A stretch of DNA of 64,000 nt from Hyposmocoma kahamanoa (lineage: Eukaryota > Arthropoda > Insecta > Lepidoptera > Cosmopterigidae): assembly GCF_003589595.1 (NCBI RefSeq), contig NW_020653726.1, forward strand, positions 14,667,123 to 14,731,122, in the 5' to 3' direction. The notes below the pieces were generated by a model. It had not been told where the DNA came from and did not search any database. It saw only the letters and a list, made by a program, of their open reading frames with translations. Each line of letters begins with the position of its first letter. Positions within the stretch are counted from its first letter, which is position 1. A program made the position numbers and the translations under genes. Below are positions 20,998 through 32,819 of this stretch, one piece after another.

Positions 20998-21798
20998 TTC
21001 ATAGCGTCCTCTTCTTTACTATGTATCAAATTGCTGTTAAAATGTTTTTTCCGTATTCTTTAGCTTTTGTAGTACATACTTATACATAACTATTTAGTGT
21101 ATTTTGATACGTAGCTGCAAACTCGCTTACAAATATGAAAAAATATGGATTTTTAAACAGAAAAAACCTTAAAAATAAATATTTTTTAACCGTCTGGTTG
21201 ATTTGTACGAATATGCTATTTTTATTGGATTTCAAACTTTTCTGTATATTCTTTATAAAGCAATTACAGATGACTGTCGAGTCGCAGAAGAAAAAAACAG
21301 AAAGCAATCAAAGTTACAAATGAAAACACGTTTGCCTTATTGACGAGGCCTCTACATGTATATCTGTACAAAAATCAGTTTATAATTGGAAAACAACGTT
21401 GTGCTTATGCATAAAACAAACATATTTTTTTATGGATAACTTCTTCAACGCCAACATAAGCATCCTATGTGCAAACATAAAACAAAAAACTAAATATGTT
21501 AAACATTACGATCCATTTACCATATTTTGTTTATGTTTACATAAACTATACTGAAGGAAAATCCTTGAAAGTAAAACTGATAATTTTATATATTCACTAG
21601 CCTTTTTCGCAGCCTTTAAACTTCCTCTAGGGAACTTTACTTTATCGATAAAAAGCCTTAACGGTAGTCGGTTTCCCGGGTCAATAAGGACCTCTGTGGC
21701 GAGAAATGAAACGTCCAGTAATTCCTTGTTGCGAGATTGAGTAGTTTAAATCTATAATTAACTTTATGCACATAACAATAAGTAATCGGTAAAGCATT

Positions 21799-22120
21799 AT
21801 TTTTTTATAATATCAAGTAACGGGACAAACAAGTGGTGCCGCACCATCAGGTGGTAAGCTACACGCCTGTCCATAACAGTTGCAGTGCCACTCAAGAGCT
21901 TTAAATCGCAAAGATCTGAGGGGCACTGCCACTGCGCCCATCACCCAGAGACATAAATTGAAAAGTCCCATGTGCCTGTAATTTCTCCAGCATCCTCACC
22001 CTTCAAAACCGGAACACAATAATGCTAACATTACAGCTTGGCGGCAGAAATAAGAAAAAAGGTGGCAATACTTCCCTGGAGGAACTCTTTAACAAGGAAC
22101 TCTACTGCTGCTACTCTACT
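21799..22120 (-). repeat. Repeat A copy, near full length
   Basis: All family landmarks are present in order, from the T-rich start, ACGGGACAAACAAG and AACAGTTGCAGTGCCACTC, through TTCAAAACCGGAACAC and CTTGGCGGCAGAAATA to CTACTGCTGCTAC. Confidence 0.85.
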
Positions 22121-22272
22121 CTAATTCTCCTTAGGTATGACCTTTATTAGGTATGCATACAAAGTTGCTAAGACTATCGATATGGGATGATGAAGTGACA
22201 CACACTCGTTACGAGGTATTTTATTAACAGTGCAGCTCCTTGTGTAAAAGTTCGTGCTTTGAGCGATTCTAC

Positions 22273-22348
22273 AATTGTTGTGGACAGGCGTGTCACTTAC
22301 TATCAGGCGCACGACTTGTCCGTCTCGTCATTTGGTATCATAAAAAAA
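22273..22348 (+). repeat. Repeat A 3' end
   Basis: Only the last 75 bp of the family, GTGGACAGGCGTGTCACTTA to the GGTATCATAAAAAAA tail. Confidence 0.75.
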
Positions 22349-22599
22349 TTCAATTCAAAACCCTTTAGCCTAAGCAAAAACATGCGTCAATTTTTCTTTA
22401 GTATTATCCTGTTATTATACGTACTTAAGTAAAATATTAATATTTACCTTATGTAAATGTTGAGTACGATAATCGATAATCGGATTTATAATGTTAAGTA
22501 TGGTATATTTCTAAGTATTATTTGTAGTCTGTTATCTGTTGTTTGTATACTTAAATACTCGATAAGGTCATAAACACTGAATCGGGAAAAGTAACCAAT

Positions 22600-24415
22600 C
22601 GTCATACAGATTACACCGACATTATTAAAGTAGTGGACGGGAGGACAATAAGTGATAAAGGTATGTTGGTGGGAGTCATAAATGCTCGATTTGTGAGGGC
22701 AGCAGCCGCGTGCGGGGCGCCCTTGGTTTCCCTGCGCCTGCGCACTTTTACCCCTCTTGACGTGTATCAGATTATAACCAAACGTGTAGCGCTGAAACCT
22801 ACTAAAGATTTATACAGTATCTCTGTTGATTTGCTACAGTCCGCTGCAGAGCCGCTAGCCGTAATACTTGCAAACCTGTATAATAATTGCTTGTGTAAGG
22901 AGTCGTACCCAGCGGCTTTCAAAAAGGTTAAGGTAACACCATTATACAAAGGGAAAGGCAAGCAGGACGACATCAAGAACTATAGGCCAGTTTCTACCAT
23001 CCCGAGCATTGCAAATGTGTTTAAATGGGGTTTGTGCGAGAGGATCACAGCCTTCCTTGCCGCGGTCCGACCGTCAACACGCATATCGTAGCGGTCGGTC
23101 AACCACTACGTAGTGCCGCGAAATGCTCCGTGTAATTTTAGAAGCCAGGGAGAGGAAGCAGCAGGTGGCTATTCTCTTCTGTGACCTCTCGAAGGCGTTC
23201 GACGTGACAGGTCACAAGCTCATTTCAGCGAAAATTGCGCATTAAGAGATCCGATGACGCGAGATCTTTGAACAGATTTTCTCCGGGACCGATCATACGG
23301 TGGTGGTGGGGTGCCCAAACCACTGGGTGCCAGCTTGGCGGTGCCACAGGGCTCCTCTATATCTAATGTTTTGTTCACTATGCTACTAACGATCTTTCAG
23401 CTGCAGTTCCAGATGCCCGTGTTTTAATGTAAGCCGATAATGTTGCGGCGGTTGTGTCGGATTCATCCATCGATGAGTTAGAGCAAAAATTGAACATAGT
23501 AGCGTCAAAGAAATCGAGCTGGTTTAGGATTAACGGTTTGATGCTAAACTTGACCAAGACCTGCTACTTACATATAAACCTCTCAGGTCGTAGTTACAGG
23601 AGTCTGAACGTCATGGTAGAACAAATCCCATTGGAGCAAGTCTCCAATAGTAACTTTTAGGGTTTCATTTTTTTTTCGTTTTCAAACTATGTCCTGGAAC
23701 TGTCATGTTGATGTGCTGTGCGGTAAACTCGGTCGCGCATGCTTTGCTCTGCAGCGCCTATCGTGGACTCTGTCATAGGACATGGTTAGGTCATGTTACT
23801 TCGCCACCGTGCACTCGCTTTTACAATATAGCGTCGAGTTCGTCGAGTCATTTGCACCTGAGAATGTGTTGTCTGTCAGTAAAATTGTACGATGGTAAAA
23901 TTTTATAATTTTTTAGCTGACTACCGTCTCTAAGTACGTTTTCTAAAAATATTTATATTAAGTTTCTTTGTGTTCTCATGTAAGTGAATTGTTTAATTCT
24001 TAGTGAGAATAAATGTCTTAAACCATAGTTCTGAGGATGCGCGGCTGACTGGCAGCGTGCGATCAGAATGCAGAAGCGGGGTGTGAGGGCAATTACGCAT
24101 GTGCCTATGAGCATACGTCAGCTAAGCCTTACTTCGAGCAGTACAGCATAATCACCTTGCCTGCTCTCGTGGCTTTCCGAGCAGCTGTCTACACTAAAGA
24201 ACACCTGGAAACTTATACTAAACGAGGTGAAGGACATAACCATGAGCTACATAATAAACACGGGGTTGTACCCGTTCAGCATATTTTGTCCAAAACGGGC
24301 AAATTAATACATGTATTGGGCCCGACAGTATATAACCGGCTGCCTTTTGAAATTGTTGACAAATTATATAGATTTAGATTAAAACACTGGCTCGTCAAGC
24401 AATATTGATTGCTAT
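22600..24415 (+). pseudogene. Decayed APE-type LINE, reverse transcriptase region
   Basis: Ordered fragments of one RT run along the plus strand. NLYNNCLCKESYPAAFKKVK and PLYKGKGKQDDIKNYRPVS (22900-23000) are the start of the RT. AILFCDLSKAFDV (about 23170) is the first catalytic box. *ADNVAAVV near 23430 stands where YADD is expected, so the second box is destroyed. LEQKLNIVASKKSSWFRING (23480) is followed by SWNCHVDVLCGKLGRACFAL near 23700 and by the C-terminal block YNRLPFEIVDKLYRFRLKHW at 24330-24400. Several stops and frameshifts and a roughly 190-bp intervening segment (about 23843-24030) break it. The 3' end probably lies near 24900, at the TCTATGTCTATG words. The layout suggests the CR1/Jockey group. 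Confidence 0.65.
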
Positions 24416-24538
24416 CATATTGGATATAACTTATCATATTGGTTAAGTAATAGTAATAGAATTATATATAGTAAGATAATTAATTATAATTTTAAATGTG
24501 ACTACAATAGTAATATAAGAAAATAATACGAATATAAT

Positions 24539-24824
24539 CATTGACTTACAAATAAATGGACGACGGGTCTAATACAAAAATCACGAAAAAAATGTCCCAA
24601 GTCAACCTATTTAAACGTAGTGACTTGTAAAGGAATATGAAAAAGCTAAAACGTTGAATTTAAATTGTAATGTCATCGCAGTACTGTCTAATTTTGCTTG
24701 CTTCGCTGTCAGTCGAACAAACGAAGTTTAAAGCGTGAATGACGCTCTGTATACGATTTTAACGCCCTATAAGTTCGGGCACTTTTTAGCGCGGACCCGA
24801 CGTCCATATAATTGTAAGTCAATG
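24539..24824. mobile_element. hAT-like MITE with 8-bp target duplication
   Basis: Ends CATTGACTTACAAATAAATG and ATATAATTGTAAGTCAATG form inverted repeats. The flanking 8-bp AATATAAT occurs at 24531-24538 and 24825-24832. A second copy in the opposite orientation, with its own 8-bp duplication, is at 45638-45884. No coding capacity. An 8-bp duplication is characteristic of hAT-type integration. Confidence 0.85.
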
Positions 24825-24944
24825 AATATAATTTATAATTTTGTATGTATAATCTTGTAAATGTTAATTTTACCAATAAAGAATGTCTATATCTATGTCT
24901 ATGTATTCTACTAAATAAGGGAAAAGCACATTAAAATCTTCAAG

Positions 24945-25060
24945 TTCAAAACGTCTTTGTTAAATCGGTAAACAAATTACACTTAAAGTCGTCAATTTGA
25001 CTAAACATTAAGCACATTCGTAAGACAAATTTCCCTGATAAGAATGATAAAGTAACAAAC
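24945..25060. repeat. Dispersed repeat shared with 36470-36590
   Basis: GGTAAACAAATTACACTTAA and the following AAGTCGTCAATTTGACTAAA resemble GGTAAGCAAATTACACTTAA and its continuation at 36492. Probably a LINE 3' end; the family is not identified. Confidence 0.4.
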
Positions 25061-26940
25061 TGAAGGGATTCCTTTTTGTAAATACATGTATTTGTTTACA
25101 TTTATCGTTTACAAAATTTAGTTAAAATACCATTGGCGGAAACAACCAGAAAGACCTAAACATATCACCGACATAATTATATGTCATTTTTGCTATCCAA
25201 GAACGCAGAAGCTGTATAACCTTTTTGTCCAAAGATTTTGTCCAACCTTAGTTTGAAACTTCGTTTCTGGCAGATTTTAGAATAGAATAGAATAGAATTA
25301 TTGCAGAAACGTATACATTACCCCTTAAATTAATTTGTTACTCTGTGAAGACGACTGTCAAGATTAGCTAGTTAATTTCTGTTTATCATTTTAATATTGT
25401 GTCTATAACTATACGTACTTCTCGGACTCTACGTATACTACGACATAACAATATAAGAAGGATTGCTATAAAAATGGTCAACTAAAGAAAAATTATATCA
25501 AAGGCAAAATTACAAAGAGCTGTCCCGCTGACCGCCCCCAAAAAGGCCAATCGAATTATTTGGAAAACATTGCAAATTCATCACTCCGTAAGACTGGGTA
25601 TAAAATCAAGAGCTCCCACAAATTGGAACAATAAAAGAAACGGCCGGATTTAATTGGGTCACGAACGGACGGTGTCGAACATGGTCGCTATTAATTGGAC
25701 GAGACCTCCTGCATTATGAAAACACTTCGAAAGGTTTAAAAGTAATCACTTGCCGTTTGAGAGAGAGTTTGATTATAATTGACCTTGCTTTACAAGTCGT
25801 TATGAAGATACAGAAGTTATACGACGGAGATTAATTACACTGTGAATAAGAATTGACGTTAACTATACACACGTACTCGTATGAAAACAAAATATTTTCC
25901 GATGGAAGACAAAGCCGAAATGATTTATAAGTGTAACTTTCTCTTTTGTTTTTGAGATTATCACAAAATGGAAATGCTTTTGTCAATGCAATCAATCAAG
26001 TTAAGAACTTCGTCCAAGATTCTATTTAAAAGTTTCGTGACAAAAAGGTGCGCCTCGATCGGCTTTGCGAGCCGGCAGCGTCCCGGTGGCGCGTTTTTGT
26101 TTCGCGGATTGTCCGAGTCCCGCCCTAATGAGCGACGCGGGAGCGGTGAATGCGACTTAATTTTATTCCAAAAGACATTAAAACTTGCTGTCAAGAGTGA
26201 AAAATAATCTCGACTAAATTATTGCCTACAAGATGAACGGAGGCAGATAACAGGCGGATTACGCTAGGGTTGAACACTCTCCTATTTATAAATATTTAAC
26301 CTGTGACGGCATTCGCACCGACTTCGCGTACCCTGCTAAATAATTGACCAACCTAATTCTTTTGTCATGCCCAACCTCTGCTGAAATATTCGTCGAGCGA
26401 GTGGTCGTGAGGTCGACCTGCATATTACCAATTTGGTTAGCGTGGTACGTGCCGAACTTTCAGTAAAAGTTTGCCGAATGCGGTGTTCACTGTGCAGCTG
26501 GTAAATATGTTCAACTTGTGAAATTCAAAAATAAAGTTGTTCCTAATTTCCCTGTTACCAACTACTAACAGGCATAGAGCTTTTACTTGTTACAACGGAT
26601 TAACCGTAGTAATGTTTTAAACAATACACAAACTCACCTGGTCTATTTACAGAGCGTCCTCGTTTGGGGTGATGGGGGAACAAAATCTTACAAATTACTT
26701 TTTAAAACCAAACTCGTGTAGCGCTTTAAAAATTGCAGGCCTTTTTTAAAAGCCGGAACAGACGGACGCGAAGGAGTAAGCAATTTGGGTAACCGTTAAT
26801 TTTGCTCTTAACCATTTACGTTCCGAAAAGATGTGCCCTATAAAAGGCCATTTTGTCGCCGCTTCTTGCTTATTTTGAGATCCAGCTTTGTTGTTTGTTA
26901 CACATATAAATGTATTAATTAGTGGAATATATATTTACCT
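25060..26940. other. Repeat-poor island, no gene recognised
   Basis: None of the dispersed repeats of this window occurs here. TAATTG-type homeodomain words occur several times (GGATTTAATTGGG, CTATTAATTGGACG and ATTAATTACACT around 25645-25840). A GC-rich patch at about 26045-26155 contains CGATCGGCTTTGCGAGCCGG. Open frames of 77-79 codons on both strands at 25961-26207 overlap this patch and are not convincing as genes. Could be intronic or regulatory single-copy DNA. Confidence 0.4.
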
Positions 26941-26971
26941 TCAAGGGACACAATGTTTTAGCGCACATGGA

Positions 26972-26993
26972 TTGTCTCTCTCTCTCTCTCTCT
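26972..26993 (+). repeat. (TC)n microsatellite
   Basis: A run of TC dinucleotides, slightly interrupted at its end by TTTCTCTG. Confidence 0.85.
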
Positions 26994-27194
26994 TTCTCTG
27001 AAGTCACGGAATTAATGTATGTACTTTTTTTGTTATTTATATTGCGTTACTAGTAACTTTTTCACATAATGTACCATGGTAATGCGTTGGTAAGACAGGT
27101 TTTGTAATTATATATAAACATTATTTAAAAAATAATTATATAAAAAAGAATAATATTTATGACTTTTTTTATTTTATTTTTTCTTTTAATTATT

Positions 27195-27306
27195 TATACA
27201 AAGATCGATCACAAAGAAAAATTTCCCTCGATCTTATAGGGCTGGAACCTGCGTCTGTGCCATACCAGGGTGATCGCTCGCTCTACCAACTGAGTTACAG
27301 ATCATG
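27195..27306 (-). repeat. tRNA-derived SINE head (family E)
   Basis: On the minus strand CTGTAACTCAGTTGGTAGAG is a tRNA A-box region and CAGGTTCCAGCCCTATAAG a B-box region. The arms do not pair into a working tRNA. The following AAATTTTTCTTTGTGATCG is shared with 63905-63986, so this is a retroposon head and not a tRNA gene. Confidence 0.65.
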
Positions 27307-27846
27307 AATTTTTGTATGCATTTCTTAGAGATCTTTGATTTTGATTTTAACGGTTTTTTTGCCGTAGCGCCAGCGCAATCTGTGAGAAATATATGAATTG
27401 CGGAGGTATTATTATCAACTGTATGAATGATTCAATGAATTATATGGAGTTTAGATAAATATGTTCTACCTTTCCGGTGACTAGTAATGAGATAAGAAAC
27501 CTGCAAGTGATTTGGCTTGGTTATCATTTCTAAATTTCATATTTTAACAATATTTTGTGACTAAATCAATAGTGATAAAACAAAATCATAATCTGGCAAA
27601 TCTCCTAAATGTCCTTTAAGGCCCGGCGCCCACTGACGGGACGGGACGGCAAGGGATTTTTAGGTGACGATTAGTAATATACCTTAAAATTATGACATTA
27701 TAGTTGCAATTTCAAGGTTCATTATCATACTGCAAAATAAAGCTACGGTATCCTTAGGGATGCTTCGGAAGGCTGAGTGCGACTATGCGTGTTTGAAGGG
27801 CGTAGCGAGGCAAGCATGGCAACACTGATCTGAAAACAGACCAGCA

Positions 27847-27970
27847 GGGCTAACACGAAAGGGCGCGACTTACGCGAGAGTGACTTAAAGCGCGAGATAC
27901 TGCTATTCTCACACAGAAATCTCGCGCTTTATGTCGCTCTCGCGCAAGTCGCGCCCTATCGTGCTAGTCC
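27847..27970. mobile_element. Foldback MITE with GGGCTAGCACGA ends
   Basis: A near-perfect palindrome: GGGCTAACACGAAAGGGCGC at the left and GCGCCCTATCGTGCTAGTCC at the right, with CGAGAGTGACTTAAAGCGCG facing its complement. The loop is about 20 bp (TACTGCTATTCTCACACAGA). Confidence 0.8.
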
Positions 27971-28142
27971 TACAGGGAGAGCACGATGTCGTGACTGAAT
28001 GCTTCGGCATGCCTAAGGACGCTAGGCATAATTGCCATTAGTACGCACTTGCATGCAGGGATGCCGAAGGATCACCTGCCGTGCGGTCGTGTAGTGCGCT
28101 TCGTGCAAATGAAGTTGATCGTACTGTGGATGTTAAGTAATG
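27971..28142 (+). repeat. Dispersed repeat R1, second copy
   Basis: Inverted match to 17893-18068, containing GGACGCTAGGCATAATTGCC and TACTGTGGATGTTAAGTAAT. Confidence 0.75.
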
Positions 28143-28196
28143 AGATTAAAATTATGTAGTTCCAAAACTAGATAGGCTCAAAGACGCGTAATTTAC

Positions 28197-28241
28197 GCAC
28201 AAAAACTTCTCAATCAAATTATGGTTGAGAAGTTTTTGTGC
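28197..28241. other. Perfect 17-bp inverted repeat (hairpin)
   Basis: GCACAAAAACTTCTCAA at 28197-28213 pairs with TTGAGAAGTTTTTGTGC at 28225-28241, with an 11-nt loop. Function unknown; too short to be called a pre-miRNA. Confidence 0.7.
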
Positions 28242-28338
28242 TTGAGTTAAGCAATGGATCATTTTTATTGGTTTTTATAAGTCATTGTCATATTTGTCGT
28301 AATTAATTATTTATAACCACCATTGAAGAGAAGCATTC

Positions 28339-28546
28339 ATACTGCCACCATACGTATTTGTGCCGGCAAACAGAAATGTCCTGTTTTGAAGGGTACAGGT
28401 GCTGACAAAACTACAGGTCAATGAGAGTTGTCAATTTTATTGTCTCAAGGTGGCGAGCGAAGCGTCTTGCCCCTCAGGTATTTGCCATTAAACCTTTGAG
28501 TGGCATTGCAACTGTCATAAATAGACGTCACTTGATATCATAAAAT
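28339..28546 (+). repeat. Repeat A copy with internal deletion
   Basis: Starts at ACTGCCACC and contains GCCGGCAAACAGAAATG and TTGCCCCTCAGGTATTTGCC. It then jumps from ATAAATAGACG straight to TCACTTGATATCATAAAA, so the GCGCACGACTTGTTCG block is missing. Confidence 0.75.
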
Positions 28547-28549
28547 AAA

Positions 28550-30270
28550 CATATTATTTTGTACTAATGTTCATATTATACTACGAAATGCCTAACGAGG
28601 ACTGCTCTCTTGTTGCCTTAAATCAGCTAGCGTCTCGGAGTTGTTCAACCAAATAAAAATAACAATCAATTATCGTTCAAACTCTCCAAGCCACAATTTT
28701 GTTTCGATACCTAAATAAAAGCGTTAAAGGGAACAATTAAATTTGATTCCCGTGGCAATCCTGAATCACCGCGGTAACTTGTAATTAATTCAAAATTAAG
28801 AATCGCGCTATCCATTTTGCTCTGATATCCTTTAATATAGTACAATTTAAATTTTAATGTACTTGCTCTGTCTCTTTATAATGTTTTTCAATCTTTATTT
28901 ATTTAGAAACTTTTATACAAAGTATGTGGCAGTTTCAAAATTACCTAGCAAGTCTGGATGGCGCTGCAATGACAGTTTTGCCTGTTTCATATGGGGGTGG
29001 CCCAGCAAACAATTTAAAACACCTTCGAATCAACGCCACCGTCTGTTGCTCGTACCGGACACCTTTCAGTAACAAGTGATATGAATCTTGCACTACTCCA
29101 CATAACTCGCAATTTGGAGATTTCTTTCTTATTTTTCTTTATTAATTAATAATACGATGAATGCCATGGGAGAATATTAACTTCAAAGAATTCATTCACA
29201 CTTTCTGTGGAATAACCATCTCGTTGCAATGTATAATTATTGTTCTTTTTTAACTACTACATACTTTACCTCATATATAAACTAGGTATTCCATAGAATG
29301 TCGGACTTTATACATTATATGTATTGCTCCAAAAATCACAGTTTCCGGCAACACAAATCGAAATAATTATGTACGAGTAATAAAACGAATGCTACGAATA
29401 ATCGTAGACCATTGTTTCGTAGCAATTTTACGCTACGCGCTACGTGCGGAAAATGTGCGGCTTTTTAAAGGCAGGTATAAAAACAGTAGCGGGCTTCCGG
29501 ATTTATACGATATTTGACGTTGACAAGTGGCTGCAATATACGACTGAGGACCGAAATGCGATGCCATGACGTATACTATTATTGGACTCTCTATATACTC
29601 TACATCGCTATTGTCTTTTTTTCATTCGATTCATTTGGAGACACGGAAGTGTACTCGGACACATAGATCAAGCAGTCATGACCGTATATCCTTTGCAACT
29701 CAGGGCGCTCTTCTATATCTTCGTCAAGAAATTAATGTACTTTTCCGAACTTTCAAATTTCAAAGATTTGTCTTAGAAAGGTTAAAAAATATAAGTTTTT
29801 AAATTTTGTCACTCGCTCATTCATCAATCATAAACCGCAAATCACAGTTTTCTAATTTTGGAAAAAGACTATTTATTTAGAGAGGAGAGGATTTATCATC
29901 TTTTTCTCACAAAGTGTAAGCAAATTTATACTTGCGGCAAGTTTTTAATAAAAATGTCGTAATGGAACCTGAAAACCTGAAGTTCTCTAATGCTTATATA
30001 TATTTGTTCGTAACACTGTAAATACAAAATAACAGAAACTAGTTCATTTACGCGCTACTATATGACCCGTTAGACGAGGTATCTGCACTGCGGCGTTATG
30101 GTTTCCTATGAATGAAAACTACCATACTGACATCAGCCTACTTCAGCTCTCTACAAGCCATCCAAAATTTAGAGCCAGGTACAAATGCGATTAGCAGATG
30201 CACCGCATAGTGAAGAACTTTACAGAAAACTACGAGAGCCCCGATTCATTCAAACAGACGCCTCTGAAGC
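28550..30270. other. No gene or recognised repeat
   Basis: AT-rich sequence. The open frames at 28857-29072 and 29566-29802 lack any family signature. Confidence 0.45.
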
Positions 30271-30441
30271 CTATCACCCGTCACTCTGATACATAAGTTG
30301 ACAAGTGTGCCTGCAATTTCACCAGCATCTTTGCACTTCAAAACCGGACATTTGTGCTCACATTACTGCTTGGCGGCAGAAATAGATAAGGTGGTAATAC
30401 TTCCCTGGACGAACTCTTTCTCACACTCTACTGCTACTAAA
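30271..30441 (-). repeat. Repeat A copy, 5' half only
   Basis: TCACCCGTCACTCTGATACA, CTTCAAAACCGGACATTTGT, CTTGGCGGCAGAAATAGATA and CTCTACTGCTACTAAA. The tail half is missing. Confidence 0.8.
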
Positions 30442-30707
30442 ATTCCTATTTTAGTTTTTAGCGGTTTTTTTAGCATTCCAATTTGCCACCACAAGGCGAA
30501 TAATTTTGATGGAGGGGCATTGAAGTTAAATTAGTCTTCTTCATTTGGCTAGGTTTAAGATTGAAAATCTCAGCATTTTTTTGAAAGTACCTTGGCGTTA
30601 CAATCGAAATGAAGTTGTTGTTGGTTAAAGCTCAGTTTGTCATGAGCAACTTTCACCCCCTCATTAACTAGGAGAGTAAGATTTTCCTTAGGACTTTATA
30701 TTGAGCT

Positions 30708-31202
30708 TTGACTCTGCTTCTCACCAACCCTTTCGTGGCGGCTGCTGCCAACTACGTCCCCTCAGGGTCCACTCCCTCTGCACCCGTAGGAACTGTCGAC
30801 CCAGGGCTCTTCAATTACCCTGACAAATTACAACACAAATCGCCTCACTTTTTCTATAATATAATGCTAATGATCTTACCTCGTTTAAATATACGGCAAT
30901 GTTTAAAGAAATCACAAGGTATTTTTCGTGCAAACATTTTAAAAGACGACCCTTACGTTTCTCATCTGAGAAACCACTGTACCGTATTTTACATGGAATT
31001 ATTTGCAGCACGTGTTAGAAAGAACAGAAATTTCTTAAAGAAAATCTGCATTCACATACATAAATTCATTCGGGGGAATGAAACTATTAAACCGCAAAAA
31101 CATACCTACATTACGTGTCGGGGAGAATCTCTTAATTGGAAATGTTGTCGGGACCTACGCAAACTGGCTTACTTGCTCGTTGTGAGAAAACTTATCGCCT
31201 GA
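30708..31202 (+). other. Open frame of 164 codons, not recognised
   Basis: The longest open frame outside the two intact retrotransposons. It begins with a short hydrophobic stretch (LLLTNPFVAAAANYV), then a Pro/Ser-rich part and a basic half rich in Lys, Arg and Cys. I recognise no domain, signal peptide or catalytic motif. Upstream and downstream are unassigned. It could be coding by chance, part of an unknown repeat, or an exon of an uncharacterised gene. Confidence 0.2.
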
Positions 31203-31769
31203 GCGTGGCCTTTATCCTTTCCCTTTGGAAAATATTTATTTAACATCCTTTCCTTAAGCCTCGCAGGGCGGCGGCCCAGGTGTGAGATCGCCCTAACTCA
31301 AATAACCAGCACCATTTAAATAACGGACCTGTTTTCATTAGACTTACGGCATAACCAGCTTGGAGTGACTGTAAATATGTACATCTGTTATTTATACTGC
31401 CTAGCACACACGGAAGCGACGACGTTTTGTTTTTTTTTCTGTTACCATATTGAGATGTTTTCGGTAATGCTGGACTTAGTACAGCGTACCTACCACGGGT
31501 GTACAGTGGCAGTTGTCACATGTAACAGCGTAAAAAATATGTGTACAAAATGTTATTTCTTACGCTAGAGGCGCTGTATAAATTGCCATACAAAATTGTG
31601 CAGTATTTTATGCTGTCAAGTGATAGTAGAGCAGAGATCCTTAAACTGCTTTCGTCTCATAGACCACGTGCGATTTTGTATCTGTTTTGGGTAAATTGTA
31701 ATAAATTATTAGTTAAAATATACGTAAAATGACATTAATTATAAATATTTTTTGTAATTAATAATTGAA

Positions 31770-31945
31770 ACCCTGTGTCGCGGGTGCAATGGACAGACAC
31801 ATAGACAACCACAAATTACACCCAAAGTCACCAGAGAAATAAATGTGAGCCATACAAATATTTCTCCCGACCCGGGAATGGAACCTGGGATCTCTGCGTG
31901 GCAGTCCAGCATGGCAACCGTTCGGCTACGGTGGCAGTAGTTTTT
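31770..31945 (-). repeat. tRNA-derived SINE (family B), best-preserved head
   Basis: Minus-strand reading: CCACCGTAGCCGAACGGTTG carries the A box and AGGTTCCATTCCCGGGTCGG the B box. Then come GGCTCACATTTATTTCTC, GGTGTAATTTGTGGTTGTCT and TGTGTCTGTCCATTGCACCC. The A box is 3' of GCCAC, as in a Ser- or Leu-like tRNA head. No coding capacity. Confidence 0.75.
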
Positions 31946-32419
31946 TGAAACAATTATTGAAACATTTAAAAGTAACACATGCAATATTTATATTTGTAAC
32001 TAAATTAATCAATGTTTATGAAATACGTAAGGAAATATCCAGTAATAATTGCTCGACAGGGTAGTGGAAGATATTTCGAATTTGGAACTAAAAATCAATG
32101 GCTTGAATATCAATTCAAATCATTATTATGAAACTATTAAAACTCAAAACACATACACAGCAACACAAGATGAAAAATTATCACAATTCTTGACGAAAAT
32201 TGATAATTCCAAAACCACAACTGACATGACTATCAACACACGTAAGAATCAAATCAACTGACTCACATGACATGTGTACAGTATTACAATACTCCACACT
32301 TTTCAATGTCACGAACAGCATACCAAGTATTCCACAAAGAATCCACTGATCCACTAGATGATTCCGGCCCTCACGGAATTACTATTCAGCCTTCGAGTAT
32401 ATAACCAGTATATACTCGA

Positions 32420-32817
32420 AGGCTCCTTGTGAAGTTCCTTGTGAAAAAGTTTGTCCAGGGAAGTACTTCCACCTTACCTATTTCTGCCGCCAAGCAGTAA
32501 TGTGAACATTATTGCGTTTCGGTTTTGAAAGGTTAGGGTGCTGGTGAAGTTACAGGCACTTGGGACTTGTCAACTTATGTCTCAGGGTGACGGGCGCAGT
32601 GGCAGTGCCCCTCAGATCTTTGCAATTTAAAGCTCTGAGTGGAACTGCAACTGTTATCGATAGGCGTGTAGCTTACCATCAGGCGCACGACTTGTTCGTC
32701 CCGTCACTTGACAGCGCCCGTCAGCTGTGGCAGTGCCCTCATATCTTTGCGATATAAAGTTCTGAGTGGCTCTGCAACTGTTATAGACAGGCGTGTTCCG
32801 TCACTTGGTATCATAAA
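32420..32817 (+). repeat. Repeat A copy with a second partial copy in tandem
   Basis: A nearly complete copy runs from CTTGTGAAAAAGTTTGTCCA to about 32710 (GTCCCGTCACTTG). It is followed directly by a second, internally deleted piece, CAGCTGTGGCAGTGCCCTCA to GGTATCATAAAAAA. The junction shows either unequal exchange or insertion of one copy at the tail of the other. Confidence 0.8.
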
Positions 32818-32819
32818 AA

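Noticed and set aside
27195..27306. A tRNA gene on the minus strand
   Set aside because: A and B boxes are present, but the acceptor and anticodon arms do not pair and the 3' body is shared with another repeat, so it is a SINE head.
32560..32757. Open frame beginning MGLVNLCLRVTGAVAVPLRS, also seen at 51952-52149 (minus) and partly at 60526-60771
   Set aside because: It is the translation of repeat A and recurs only where repeat A is intact.
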